Source of the DNA: Bradyrhizobium valentinum
GTDB lineage: Bacteria; Pseudomonadota; Alphaproteobacteria; Rhizobiales; Xanthobacteraceae
Length of the DNA: 61,280 nt
Assembly: GCF_001440405.1 (NCBI RefSeq)
Contig: NZ_LLXX01000131.1
Location: 43,279-104,558, forward strand
Direction of reading: 5' to 3'
Made by a program: the position numbers and the translations under genes. Below are positions 17,357 to 25,616 of this stretch, in pieces; the first letter of the stretch is position 1; the number at the start of each line of letters is the position of its first letter. Under the pieces are notes generated by a model, which was not told the DNA's origin, made no database searches, and worked only from the letters and a program-made list of their open reading frames with translations.

Positions 17357-18487
17357 TCACTCCAGCGTCGCCAGAAGTCCCGCCATCAGCCGACCGCGGT
17401 CGGCAAGGCTGTCGACCTCGATATGTTCGTTCAGCGTATGGGCGTCGGCGCCGCGGACGCCGAGGCCGTCGAGCGTCGGTATGCCCATGGCGCCGGTAAA
17501 ATTGCCGTCGGAACCGCCGCCGGCGCTGCCATGGGGCAGATCGACGCCCATCTGCGCGGCAACCCCGCGCGCTTTTTCGTATAACGCCATGGTGCCGGCA
17601 TCAGGTTCCCACACCGGGCGGGTCACGCCGCGCGTTACGGTAAAGGTCACATCGTTGCTGTTGCCGGACAGCGCCAGCATGCGCTCGATGCCGCGGTCGA
17701 GATCGGCCTGGCGCTTGGCCATGCTCAGGGCCTCGCCGGTGCAGGTGGTGGCGACGCAATTGACCCATTGGCCGCCATGGACGATGCCGACCGAGAACGT
17801 GCAATCTTCGGTCGTCATGCCGTCGATCGCTATAATCTGGCGTGCCATTTCGCGGATCGCGGAGCGGCCGGACGAGAGCGTCGCGCCGGCGTGGCTCGGC
17901 CGGCCGACGGCTTCCAGATTGAAACGCGCAATCGCATAGCGCCCGGTGACGACGCCGTTATTGGGCCGTCCCGGCTCCGGCACCAGCACATATTTGTTGC
18001 GCGCGGCCTCTGCCTCGATGATGTCGCGGGTCGAGGGCGTGCCGACTTCCTCGTCGGGCGTGAACAGCACGGTGATCGGCAGCGGCGTCGTAAAGGCAGC
18101 GCACGCCAGTTGCCGGATCGCTTCCAGCGAGAGGTAGTTGCCGCCCTTCATGTCGAAGATGCCGGGGCCGAAGCACTTGTTGCCCTCGCGCCGCCATTTC
18201 AGCTTCTCGATCGTGCCGACCGGGTGGACGGTGTCGAGGTGGCCGGCGATCAGGATGCCGGGCTCGCCTTGCTTGGGATGCGGAAAGCGGGCGCGGACGC
18301 AGCCGGCAAAGCCCTGGCGGCCGGCGATGCGCTCGATGGTCGCACCCATGATCGCCATGTCGCGCGCGGCGAGGTCGAGCATGCGCTCGACCGCGCCTGC
18401 GTCCCATGTCGGGCTTTCGCATTCCACCCAGCCGCGCAGCCCCTGCAGCATGGCCTCGGAATCAAAGGGAAGATTGGCTGGGTTCAT
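17357..18487 (-). CDS. M20 family metallopeptidase (carboxypeptidase G2 / ArgE-DapE type)
   Basis: 376 residues. Zinc-site motifs are present: GHLDTVHPVGT near 80-90, FGPGIFDMKGG near 105-115, TPDEEVGTPSTR near 145-156 and HAGATLSSGRSAI near 199-211. It differs from the second M20 enzyme of the cluster, lacking the HGCGHDGH motif, and looks like glutamate carboxypeptidase, an exopeptidase with a zinc pair. It is the most upstream gene of the minus-strand cluster and is divergent from the peptide-binding protein gene, with 278 bases between. Confidence 0.9.
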   Translation of the reverse strand: MNPANLPFDSEAMLQGLRGWVECESPTWDAGAVERMLDLAARDMAIMGATIERIAGRQGFAGCVRARFPHPKQGEPGILIAGHLDTVHPVGTIEKLKWRREGNKCFGPGIFDMKGGNYLSLEAIRQLACAAFTTPLPITVLFTPDEEVGTPSTRDIIEAEAARNKYVLVPEPGRPNNGVVTGRYAIARFNLEAVGRPSHAGATLSSGRSAIREMARQIIAIDGMTTEDCTFSVGIVHGGQWVNCVATTCTGEALSMAKRQADLDRGIERMLALSGNSNDVTFTVTRGVTRPVWEPDAGTMALYEKARGVAAQMGVDLPHGSAGGGSDGNFTGAMGIPTLDGLGVRGADAHTLNEHIEVDSLADRGRLMAGLLATLE

Positions 18488-18765
18488 GGACTTCTCTTGG
18501 TTTTCTTATGTTGGTTTTCGAACAAGCGGGCACCGGCCTCGCCGCATACGAGAATGATCTCGTGCGGATTTGTAAAGTGAAACATGAACGCGGGGCTGCG
18601 CGCATTCGAAAGGGCGGCCACGCCATCAAACCCGATTGACGCGTCGCGCGCTTGATGCAAGTCTTCAAATATCCAAGATTTACAGCGTGTTAGTTCGCCC
18701 AAATAACGAACCGCATGCATAATGAATCAGCGGGCTTTGACCAGTTTCACGTCAGGAGAGATCGA

Positions 18766-20385
18766 ATGTTCCATATCATGCGTTGGAAACGTCCCACGAT
18801 AGCATCCGCTCTGTCGGTGCTTGCGCTTTCGGTGGCGCTGACATCGCTGGCCCCGATGTCGCAGGTCATGGCGAAAGGCAAGACCATCACCGCCGTGATG
18901 CATTCCGACCTGCGCGTTATCGATCCCGGTTTCACCACCGCCTACATCACCCGCGACCATGGCTACATGGTCTACGACACGCTGCTGGCGACCGACTCCA
19001 ACTTCAAGATCCAGCCGCAGATGGCCGATTGGAAGGTCAGCGATGACAAGCTGACTTACACTTTCACGCTGCGCGACGGCCTGAAGTGGCACGACGGTCA
19101 GCCGGTTACGGCGGAGGATTGCGTCGCCTCGCTGAAGCGCTGGGGCCGCAACGACACCATGGGCCAGAAGCTGATGGATTTCGTCGCCAGCCTGGAGCCG
19201 ATCGACGCCAAGAGCTTTGCGCTGAAACTGAAGGAGCCCTACGGGCTGGTGCTGGAGTCGATCGGCAAGCCGTCGTCCTACACGCCGTTCATGATGCCGA
19301 AGCGGCTCGCGGAAACACCGGCCGGGCAGCAAATCAAGGAGCAGGTCGGCTCCGGTCCGTTCAAGTTCGTGCAGGCGGAGTTCCAGCCAGGCGTGAAGGC
19401 TGTGTATGAAAAGAATGCCGATTACGTGCCTCGCAAGGAGCCGCCGAGCTGGACGTCTGGCGGCAAGGTGGTCAAGGTCGACCGCGTCGAATGGATCACC
19501 ATGCCGGACGCGCAGACCGCGGTGAACGCCCTGCAGTCGGGCGATATCGACTTCATGGAGAATCTGCCGTTCGACCTGCTGCCGGTGCTGGAGGCGAACA
19601 AGGATATCAAGGTCGACGTCCTCAACAAGTTCGGTTTCCAGACGCTGGGACGGATGAACTTTCTCTATCCGCCGTTCGATAACGTCAAGGTTCGCCGCGC
19701 CGCCTTTCTGGCCATGAAGCAGAAGGACGTGCTCGACGCGCTGGTTGGCAATGCCAAGTATCAAAAGATGTGTGGCGCAATTTTTGTGTGCGGCACCCCG
19801 TTGGAGACCGACGTCGGCGCCGAGACTTTGATAAAGGGCAATGGCATGGCGGAGGCGAAGAAGCTGCTCGCCGAGTCCGGCTATGACGGCACGCCGATCG
19901 TGATCATGGCTCCCGGCGACGTCGTGACGCTGAAGGCGCAACCGATCGTCGCGGCGCAATTGCTGCGTGAAGCCGGCTTCAAGGTCGACGTGCAGGCTAC
20001 CGACTGGCAGACCGTGGTGACCCGCCGCGCCAGCCAGAAACCGCCGAAGGAAGGCGGCTGGAACATGTTCTTCACCAACTGGGTCGCAGCCGACGTCTCC
20101 AATCCGGTGGCCAATGCTTCAGTCGGCGGCCGCGGCAAGAACGGCGGCTGGTTCGGCTGGGCTGAAGACGCCAAGATCGAAGAACTCCGCGACAAGTTTG
20201 CGCGCTCTGGCTCTCCGGAGGAGCAGAAGAAAATCGCTGCTGACATCCAGAAGCAGGCTTATGAACAGGTGATCTACATCCCGCTCGGCCAGTATCTGAT
20301 CCCGAGCGGCTGGCGCAAATCGCTCACCGGCATTGTCGACGGCCCGGCGACGCCGGTCTTCTGGAACGTCGACAAGAGCGAGTAG
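18766..20385 (+). CDS. peptide ABC transporter substrate-binding protein (DppA/OppA family)
   Basis: 539 residues from the ATG at 18766, chosen because AGGAG lies 8 bases upstream; an upstream ATG-like start at 18715 has no such site. The N-terminus is a signal peptide with a hydrophobic core near residues 15-35. Solute-binding family 5 motifs follow: DLRVIDPGFTTAYITRDHGY, LTYTFTLRDGLKWHDGQPVT and VGSGPFKFV. It binds the substrate in the periplasm for the DppB/DppC/ATPase proteins encoded divergently. A perfect terminator ends the gene. Confidence 0.93.
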   Translation: MFHIMRWKRPTIASALSVLALSVALTSLAPMSQVMAKGKTITAVMHSDLRVIDPGFTTAYITRDHGYMVYDTLLATDSNFKIQPQMADWKVSDDKLTYTFTLRDGLKWHDGQPVTAEDCVASLKRWGRNDTMGQKLMDFVASLEPIDAKSFALKLKEPYGLVLESIGKPSSYTPFMMPKRLAETPAGQQIKEQVGSGPFKFVQAEFQPGVKAVYEKNADYVPRKEPPSWTSGGKVVKVDRVEWITMPDAQTAVNALQSGDIDFMENLPFDLLPVLEANKDIKVDVLNKFGFQTLGRMNFLYPPFDNVKVRRAAFLAMKQKDVLDALVGNAKYQKMCGAIFVCGTPLETDVGAETLIKGNGMAEAKKLLAESGYDGTPIVIMAPGDVVTLKAQPIVAAQLLREAGFKVDVQATDWQTVVTRRASQKPPKEGGWNMFFTNWVAADVSNPVANASVGGRGKNGGWFGWAEDAKIEELRDKFARSGSPEEQKKIAADIQKQAYEQVIYIPLGQYLIPSGWRKSLTGIVDGPATPVFWNVDKSE

Positions 20386-20415
20386 GGCGCGCGACAGTTC
20401 AGGTCGGACGACAAA

Positions 20416-20449
20416 AAAACGCGACGGAGGTTGTTCTCCGTCGCGTTTT
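20416..20449. terminator. strong intrinsic terminator after the peptide-binding protein gene
   Basis: A perfect 14-bp stem, AAAACGCGACGGAG / CTCCGTCGCGTTTT, encloses the loop GTTGTT. A-tract and T-tract flank it on the two sides, so it can terminate both the plus-strand binding-protein transcript and the convergent minus-strand transcript of the small proline-rich gene. Confidence 0.9.
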
Positions 20450-20472
20450 CGTTGTTCAGCTACCGTCAACGT

Positions 20473-20619
20473 TCAGCAATGGGTGTCGCGCACCAGTTCC
20501 GGTCCATCGCTCAGAAGCGGCGGCTGGATTTGCGGCGGTTGCGCTTGCGGCGGCCGCTCATTCCGGGGCGGTTTGCTCCGGGTTGCGGCAGGCTTGTCCT
20601 GATGTTGTTCGTTGGCCAT
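20473..20619 (-). CDS. small proline-rich hypothetical protein
   Basis: 48 residues, reading MANEQHQDKPAATRSKPPRN and then a run of PPQ repeats, ending ELVRDTHC. The ATG is preceded by GGAG at a 9-base spacing, and the gene ends just before the bidirectional terminator at 20416-20449. It is hydrophilic, probably unstructured, and has no recognised family. The case for it rests on the ribosome-binding site and the terminator placement. Confidence 0.5.
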   Translation of the reverse strand: MANEQHQDKPAATRSKPPRNERPPQAQPPQIQPPLLSDGPELVRDTHC

Positions 20620-20671
20620 TCGTCATGCTCCATTTTGTGCATGACAACATTTTTATCGGCAGTGCGTTCCT

Positions 20672-21529
20672 TTAGACCGGATGCGCGGCGAGATGTTCCA
20701 GCATTAATTCGCATACACGTTCCGGCGCCTGATCCGCCGCAAAATGCCCAACGCCGGGCAGCACTTCGAAGCGATAGGGCGCGGCGATGAAATCCACCGT
20801 GCCTTCGGCGGCGGTGCGGCCGACGGTGTCGTCGGCGTCGCCCCAGATATAGAGCGTCGGCACGCGGATCGGGCCGAGCGGCCCGCGGATCGCGCCGCGG
20901 GCGCGATACCAGGCGAGCGCCGCTTCCATCGCTTGCTTGTTGCCGAGCACGGCGAGATGCATCTCGATCGCCTCAGTGGGGACGCCATTGGCGGCGAGAC
21001 GATCGCGCAGCCATCTGGCATCGTCCGCTAGCACGATATCTGCGGCATCGGGTTCGAGAAACGCCTTGTGGTGCTTTGAGCGTTGCGCCTGCTCGCCGTC
21101 GGTTGCCAGCGCGCGGTTAAACGCATTCGGATGCGGCCGGGACAGAATGGTGAGCGAGGCCAGCCGCTCGTGATGGCGATAGGCGATGCCCCAGGCGATG
21201 CTGCCGCCCCAATCGTGGCCGGCAAGGTGAAAACGCGCATTCCCATAACCTGCAGCCGCCGCGATCGCCATCGCGTCGTCCATCAGGCGGTCGATCAGGT
21301 AATGCGAGAACTCGCGCGGATTGGGCCGGGCGCCGGGCGAATAGCCGCGCTGGCTCGGCGCAATGGCGCGATAACCCATGTCGCCGAGGGCTGTGACCTG
21401 GGCGCGCCAGCAATGCATCGATTCCGCAAAACCGTGCAGCAGCAGCACGAGCGGCGCGCCGGGTGCGCCGGCAGTGATGGCGTCGAAGGCGAGGTGCGGC
21501 GCGATCGCGAATTTTTCCTGGACGGGCAT
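20672..21529 (-). CDS. alpha/beta-hydrolase, epoxide hydrolase / haloalkane dehalogenase-like
   Basis: 285 residues from the ATG at 21529. The nucleophile elbow is GHDWGGS with Asp106 in place of serine, as in epoxide hydrolases and dehalogenases. The oxyanion motif LLLHGFAESMHCW lies at 29-41 and the catalytic histidine is in VGHFAADQAPERV near the C-terminus. A TTG at 21550 could extend the protein by seven residues. Both candidate starts sit in a tandem 17-bp duplication that carries an AGGATCG ribosome-binding-like sequence in each copy. Substrate unknown. Confidence 0.87.
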   Translation of the reverse strand: MPVQEKFAIAPHLAFDAITAGAPGAPLVLLLHGFAESMHCWRAQVTALGDMGYRAIAPSQRGYSPGARPNPREFSHYLIDRLMDDAMAIAAAAGYGNARFHLAGHDWGGSIAWGIAYRHHERLASLTILSRPHPNAFNRALATDGEQAQRSKHHKAFLEPDAADIVLADDARWLRDRLAANGVPTEAIEMHLAVLGNKQAMEAALAWYRARGAIRGPLGPIRVPTLYIWGDADDTVGRTAAEGTVDFIAAPYRFEVLPGVGHFAADQAPERVCELMLEHLAAHPV

Positions 21530-21533
21530 GGGG

Positions 21534-21567
21534 CGATCCTGGATCGGCAACGATCCTGGATCGGCAA
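21534..21567. repeat. perfect 17-bp tandem duplication in a 5' leader
   Basis: CGATCCTGGATCGGCAA occurs twice head to tail, 21534-21550 and 21551-21567, immediately upstream of the ATG of the minus-strand hydrolase gene. On the coding strand each copy carries CCAGGATCG, so the duplication doubles a possible ribosome-binding site. Confidence 0.9.
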
Positions 21568-21672
21568 TCGGGCCGATCCATGGTGGGACATATTCCAGCG
21601 GGCCGGCCGGAATTGTGCAACCCGGGAAAAGTGCTGTATTGGAAGCCGCATTGAGGCCCGAGGGACGGACGT

Positions 21673-22410
21673 TTGCATTATCTGAGGTCTATAATATTCG
21701 ATGCCGCCGTGGTGATCCTGACGGTCGTTGTTTCGCTGTCGGTGCCGTTCATGGCGCTGTTCAAGGCGAGCAGCGCGACGGTGCGCGCGGTGTCCCAGGT
21801 GTGGGTCAACGGCATCCTGTTCCTGATGAAGTACGTGATAGGGCTGGACTATCGCGTCGAGGGGCGCGAGCACGTTCCCGACGGACCCTGCATCATCGCG
21901 TGCAATCATCAGTCGCTGTGGGAGACCGCGGCGCTCTGCGTGATATTCCCCGATGCCAGCATCGTCGCCAAAAAGGAGCTCCGGAAGCTGCCGATGGTCG
22001 GCTGGTTTCTCGAGCACTATCCGATGATCCTGGTCGATCGCTCGGCAGGCCGCCATGCGCTGCGGCAGATGGTCGACGAAGCAAAGCACGCAGTCGGCGA
22101 GGGGCGTCAGGTGCTGCTGTTTCCGCAAGGCACGCGCCAGGCGATCGACGAGCCCGTGAGGTTTCAGTCGGCCGGCATCTCGGCCCTATACACGAACCTC
22201 GACGTCCCGGTCGTGCCGGCCGCGTGCAATTCCGGGCTGTTCTGGGGCAAGAAGACCCTGATCATGCACCCAGGCACGATCACGCTGTCGTTCCTGCCGC
22301 CGATCGCGCCAGGCCTGCCGCGCAAGGAATTTCAGGAGAAGATGGAGCGGATGATCGCCGAAGAGGCAAGCCGGTTGCTGATGGTGAGTGAGGCGAAGGT
22401 TTCGCGCTAG
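21673..22410 (+). CDS. 1-acyl-sn-glycerol-3-phosphate acyltransferase (PlsC family)
   Basis: 245 residues. An N-terminal membrane helix (residues 8-30) anchors it to the inner membrane. The acyltransferase HX4D-type motif appears as NHQSLWE (His79, Glu84), and the phosphate-binding motif as FPQGTR near residue 150, a Gln variant of FPEGTR. It adds the second acyl chain in phospholipid synthesis. The start is a TTG at 21673 with GAGGGACGG upstream; no ATG is close. Its stop overlaps the convergent stop of the TMEM175-like gene. Confidence 0.87.
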   Translation: MHYLRSIIFDAAVVILTVVVSLSVPFMALFKASSATVRAVSQVWVNGILFLMKYVIGLDYRVEGREHVPDGPCIIACNHQSLWETAALCVIFPDASIVAKKELRKLPMVGWFLEHYPMILVDRSAGRHALRQMVDEAKHAVGEGRQVLLFPQGTRQAIDEPVRFQSAGISALYTNLDVPVVPAACNSGLFWGKKTLIMHPGTITLSFLPPIAPGLPRKEFQEKMERMIAEEASRLLMVSEAKVSR

Positions 22411-23024
22411 CCTGCACGCCGCGCGGCGACCCAGCCGCCCAGCGGTGCCAGGAATGCCAGGCACCAGATGAACTGCGCAACCTTCGGCGCGACGAAGGCT
22501 GTTGCCGTGCCGATCACGAACACGACGAGCGGGACCAGCGCCGTTGCCAGCAGTGGCGGTTCGCTGCGGCCCCGCAGGGCGAGAATCCACAACAGCGCGT
22601 TCAGCGCGGCGATCAAGGTGAGATGGAATCCGTAGAGCACCGCGACCACGCCTTCGAGCCGGTAATTGCCATAGAGGCCGTTCGTCACCGGCAGAATGAT
22701 GATCGACAGCAGGAAGAACAGATTGAGGAAAACCACGCCGCGTCCGCCTTCCGGCGCGACCGCAAGCCGCCGGTGATGGCTGAACCAGAACAGGCCGGCG
22801 ACCACGAAGCTGATCGTCAGCGCGATGACGGGTTGCGCGTAGACGCGCATTACATCGTGCCAGCCGGGCGCGTTGGCGAAACTGCTGGCTTTCGGCAGAT
22901 CATAGGCGAGGAGCGTCATGGCAACGCCAAAGATGGTGTTGCTCAGCATCTCCAGCCGGCGCATTTCGAACAGACCGACTTGCGGCAATGTGATCCCCCA
23001 GTCCCCCAGTCCGTCTCCGGCCAC
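22407..23024 (-). CDS. TMEM175-like membrane protein (DUF1211 family)
   Basis: 205 residues with about six membrane helices. The segment RRLEMLSNTIFGVAMTLLAY near residues 22-41 matches the RxxxFSDxxxAIxxTLL signature of bacterial TMEM175 potassium channels, but FSD is replaced by LSN. A second helix has FVVAGLFWFSHHRRL, also typical. Homologues are potassium-permeable channels; the altered motif makes ion selectivity uncertain. The start may instead be the internal MRRLEML. Its TAG shares CTAG with the plsC stop, so the genes converge with no spacer. Confidence 0.75.
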   Translation of the reverse strand: MAGDGLGDWGITLPQVGLFEMRRLEMLSNTIFGVAMTLLAYDLPKASSFANAPGWHDVMRVYAQPVIALTISFVVAGLFWFSHHRRLAVAPEGGRGVVFLNLFFLLSIIILPVTNGLYGNYRLEGVVAVLYGFHLTLIAALNALLWILALRGRSEPPLLATALVPLVVFVIGTATAFVAPKVAQFIWCLAFLAPLGGWVAARRAG

Positions 23025-23153
23025 CCGATTATCAAGCTACGCTACGTCGCCGGTCAGGGCGGTGGCTTGCCAAGCCGTAGCTCGCCGACACACAGCCCGC
23101 CTTCGCCTGTCGGCTTCGGCGCGGCAGCCTTCACTCGCTTCGCGAGCGAAGGC

Positions 23154-23240
23154 TGGTGCGGGCGGTGGGACTCGAACCCACACGACGTTGCCATCGAGGG
23201 ATTTTAAGTCCCTTGCGTCTACCAGTTCCGCCACGTCCGC
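23154..23240 (-). tRNA. tRNA-Leu (anticodon TAA)
   Basis: On the minus strand the sequence starts GCGGACGTGGCGGAACTGGT. The anticodon stem-loop is AGGGACTTAAAATCCCT with TAA, followed by a long variable arm as in class II tRNAs, then a T arm with GGTTCGAGTCC and an acceptor end GCCCGCACCA. CCA is encoded (23154-23156). It reads UUA and, by wobble, UUG codons. Confidence 0.95.
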
Positions 23241-23428
23241 TTAGTCTCAGGAGATCAGATACTTAGCGCGTTTTCCGGAGAAGTGGAATTGGGATAATCC
23301 CCGGCCAAAACGCTCCCCACCTTTAAGTGAGCGCGCGCGCCAAAGCAAAGCCTCAATGCGGACACTTGGGGTGTTTACCTGCGGCGAGCTTTAGGCAATC
23401 TCAACCTAATCCACCTAACGAAGGTCCG

Positions 23429-23851
23429 ATGCCCAACTCGCCGTCCCACTGCCGGTCATTCTCGCGCTGCTTTGCCGCGCTGGCGCTGGTTGCGCTCGGG
23501 GCCGGCCTGTCCGGCTGCGCCGGGATGAGCGAGACCATTTCGCCGGCCTTCGCCGATCCGGCCAAATACGATCTCTATGACTGCAAGCAGCTCGAGCCGG
23601 AGCGCAAGAGCCTTGCCGCCCGCACGGCGGAATTGCAGGGTCTGATGACGAAGGCCGAAACCGGCGCCGCCGGGTCCGTGGTGGCGGAGCTTGCCTATCG
23701 CAATGACTACATTGCGTTGCGCGGACAGTCGAAGCTGGCCGAAGAAGCCTGGCAGAAGAACAGGTGCCAGGACTCGAAGCCGGAAGCGGCGCCGATCGCG
23801 TCGGCTCCCGCCAAGGGCGGCCGTCCGAAGGCCAGCCGTGCTGGAAATTAA
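23429..23851 (+). CDS. putative lipoprotein, conserved hypothetical
   Basis: 140 residues from the ATG at 23429. A signal peptide with hydrophobic core FAALALVALGAGL ends in the lipobox LSGC near residue 29, so the mature protein is probably lipid-anchored in the cell envelope. The mature part has YDCKQLEPERKSLAARTAEL, short and helical with two further cysteines, then an Ala/Pro-rich tail. It resembles small lipoproteins of Bradyrhizobium with no assigned function. A longer reading from 23327 would hide the signal peptide. Confidence 0.75.
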   Translation: MPNSPSHCRSFSRCFAALALVALGAGLSGCAGMSETISPAFADPAKYDLYDCKQLEPERKSLAARTAELQGLMTKAETGAAGSVVAELAYRNDYIALRGQSKLAEEAWQKNRCQDSKPEAAPIASAPAKGGRPKASRAGN

Positions 23852-23887
23852 GGTACCGGCTTCCCAAGCGGAAATTCGAATTTCCGC

Positions 23888-25090
23888 TCACACCCGCCAA
23901 TCATAGATCCAGTCCTGCCGCGCCAGCATGCGCTGTGGGCCCATCGCCTTGATGGCGAGATCGCGCGCCAGCGCCAGCGGTCCGGTGAGATGATAGATGC
24001 GCCCCTGTTGCCGCGCGGCGCGCCGCACCTTCAATACGCGGCCGCGCCGCAGACGGCCGTAGCGCTTCAGCGTCGCCGGGATGCCCGCGATATTGTCACT
24101 CGGGCTTTCGCTCAAACATTTGGCGAGCACAGCAGCATCCTCGATCGCCATTCCCGCGCCTTGCGCGGCAAACGGCAGCATCGCATGCGCGGCATCGCCG
24201 AGCAGTGCGATCGAGCCGTCCGTCCATTCGCCGATGTCGGGCAGCGTGAACAGCGCCCATCGCCGCCACCCGTCGACGGCGCCGATCAGCATCCGCGCGG
24301 TTGCGGGCCAGCGCCGCGAGGCGAACGCGTTCTTGAGTTCGTTGGCGTCGCCAGGCGCGCTCCAGCCCGGCCGGTTCCAGGTTCCCGGCACGATCGCGAC
24401 CACGTTGATCTGCCGCGCCGCCGAGATCGGGTAGGCGACGAGATGCGCGTCAGGCCCCATCCAGAGCTGCACCCGCGGCGAGGTGTATTCGCGTGGCAGC
24501 GTCGTCGCATCCAAAGTTCCACGCCAGGCGATCAGGCCGGAAAATTGCGGCTGCACCTGCGGGAACAAATGGTTCCGCACCGCCGACCAGATGCCGTCGG
24601 CGCCGACGAGCGCCGCCGCCAGCTCCTGTTGCCGCGCATCGCCCCGGCGCTGGACCACAGTCAGCCCCTTGGCATGCGAGGTCACATCTTCGAACTGGCA
24701 GCCGAGCCGCAAGTCGATGTCCGGATGGTCGTTGACCTCTGCCGCCAGGGCACCTTGCAGGTCGGCGCGGTGCATCACCCAATAGGGCGCGCCGGCACGA
24801 AGGCTGGCCGCTTCGCCGAGCGGCAGGCGGGCGATCTCACCGCCCGCCCGCGCACTCATGATATTAATGGCCTCGGGCGTCACCGCGCGCGGCGTGAGCC
24901 GCGGCCGCAGGCCGAGATCGACCAGGATTCGGCTGGCGTTGGGCGAAAGCTGCAGGCCGGCGCCGGCTTCCTCCAGCCGTTCGGCCTTTTCCAGTACGAT
25001 GACGCGAAAGCCTTTGGCTGCGAGCGAAAGCGCTGCCGTCAGTCCCCCGATCCCGGCACCAGCAACGATGATGGTGCGCGCGGCAGCCAC
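23888..25090 (-). CDS. FAD-dependent aromatic monooxygenase (salicylate hydroxylase-like)
   Basis: 400 residues. FAD-binding GAGIGGL at 11-17 in a Rossmann start, the DG motif GADGIWSAVR near 160, and the GD motif LLGDAAHAMLPFAAQGAGMA near 290 define class A flavoprotein monooxygenases. The closest named relatives by motif are salicylate 1-monooxygenase and 3-hydroxybenzoate 6-hydroxylase, which hydroxylate aromatic rings with NAD(P)H and oxygen. The substrate cannot be decided from sequence alone. It lies 7 bases after the zinc-finger gene on the same strand, so the two are probably co-transcribed. Confidence 0.88.
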   Translation of the reverse strand: MAAARTIIVAGAGIGGLTAALSLAAKGFRVIVLEKAERLEEAGAGLQLSPNASRILVDLGLRPRLTPRAVTPEAINIMSARAGGEIARLPLGEAASLRAGAPYWVMHRADLQGALAAEVNDHPDIDLRLGCQFEDVTSHAKGLTVVQRRGDARQQELAAALVGADGIWSAVRNHLFPQVQPQFSGLIAWRGTLDATTLPREYTSPRVQLWMGPDAHLVAYPISAARQINVVAIVPGTWNRPGWSAPGDANELKNAFASRRWPATARMLIGAVDGWRRWALFTLPDIGEWTDGSIALLGDAAHAMLPFAAQGAGMAIEDAAVLAKCLSESPSDNIAGIPATLKRYGRLRRGRVLKVRRAARQQGRIYHLTGPLALARDLAIKAMGPQRMLARQDWIYDWRV

Positions 25091-25097
25091 CGAAAGG

Positions 25098-25343
25098 TCA
25101 GGCGACCTTATCCTTCAGGACGCATTCGGGCGGGCGCGCTTCGCCTGCGCCGAGGTCGGCGGCAAAGCGGTACAGTGTGGAGCAATAGGGGCAGATGATC
25201 TCGTTGTCGTTGCCGAGGTCCAGAAACACGTGCGGATGGTCGAACGGCGGATTGGCGCCCACGCACATGAATTCCTGCGAACCGATCTCGATTACAGAGA
25301 CTCCGGCGTCGTTATGGAAATGCGGGACGACATGGTCGGACAT
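25098..25343 (-). CDS. zf-CHCC zinc-finger protein (NDUFS6-like)
   Basis: 81 residues from the ATG at 25343, which has AAGGTG upstream. The motif C-x8-HPHV followed by CPYC (FMCVGANPPFDHPHVFLD and IICPYCSTLYRF) is the CHCC zinc site of the family that includes the complex I accessory subunit NDUFS6. In alphaproteobacteria this small protein is near-universal and associated with NADH dehydrogenase. The downstream FAD monooxygenase gene is only 7 bases away. Confidence 0.85.
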   Translation of the reverse strand: MSDHVVPHFHNDAGVSVIEIGSQEFMCVGANPPFDHPHVFLDLGNDNEIICPYCSTLYRFAADLGAGEARPPECVLKDKVA

Positions 25344-25616
25344 CAGTTTCACCTTGGATAGCAACGATGGGCGGACGCAATCAACGCGACGCGCAACACG
25401 ATGCGGCAGATTCGAAATGCCGCGCACCATAGTGGGGGGTGCCGATGATTCCTAGAGCCGTTTCCTGAGCGATTCTTGGAGGTCCCCGCCGCATACTTGC
25501 TCATGCAAATTCGACACAATCTTGTCGTCGGAGAAAAGCCCTTCTTTCGTCGGGGCAGTTGTGTCTTAAAAACGGCATACCATTTTGAGAAAGACGAAAA
25601 CATTAGGTTTTTTTGG

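Noticed and set aside
23037..23234. 65-residue frame MAELVDARDLKSLDG and onward on the minus strand
   Set aside because: It is the tRNA-Leu(TAA) gene read as protein, a well-known false annotation.
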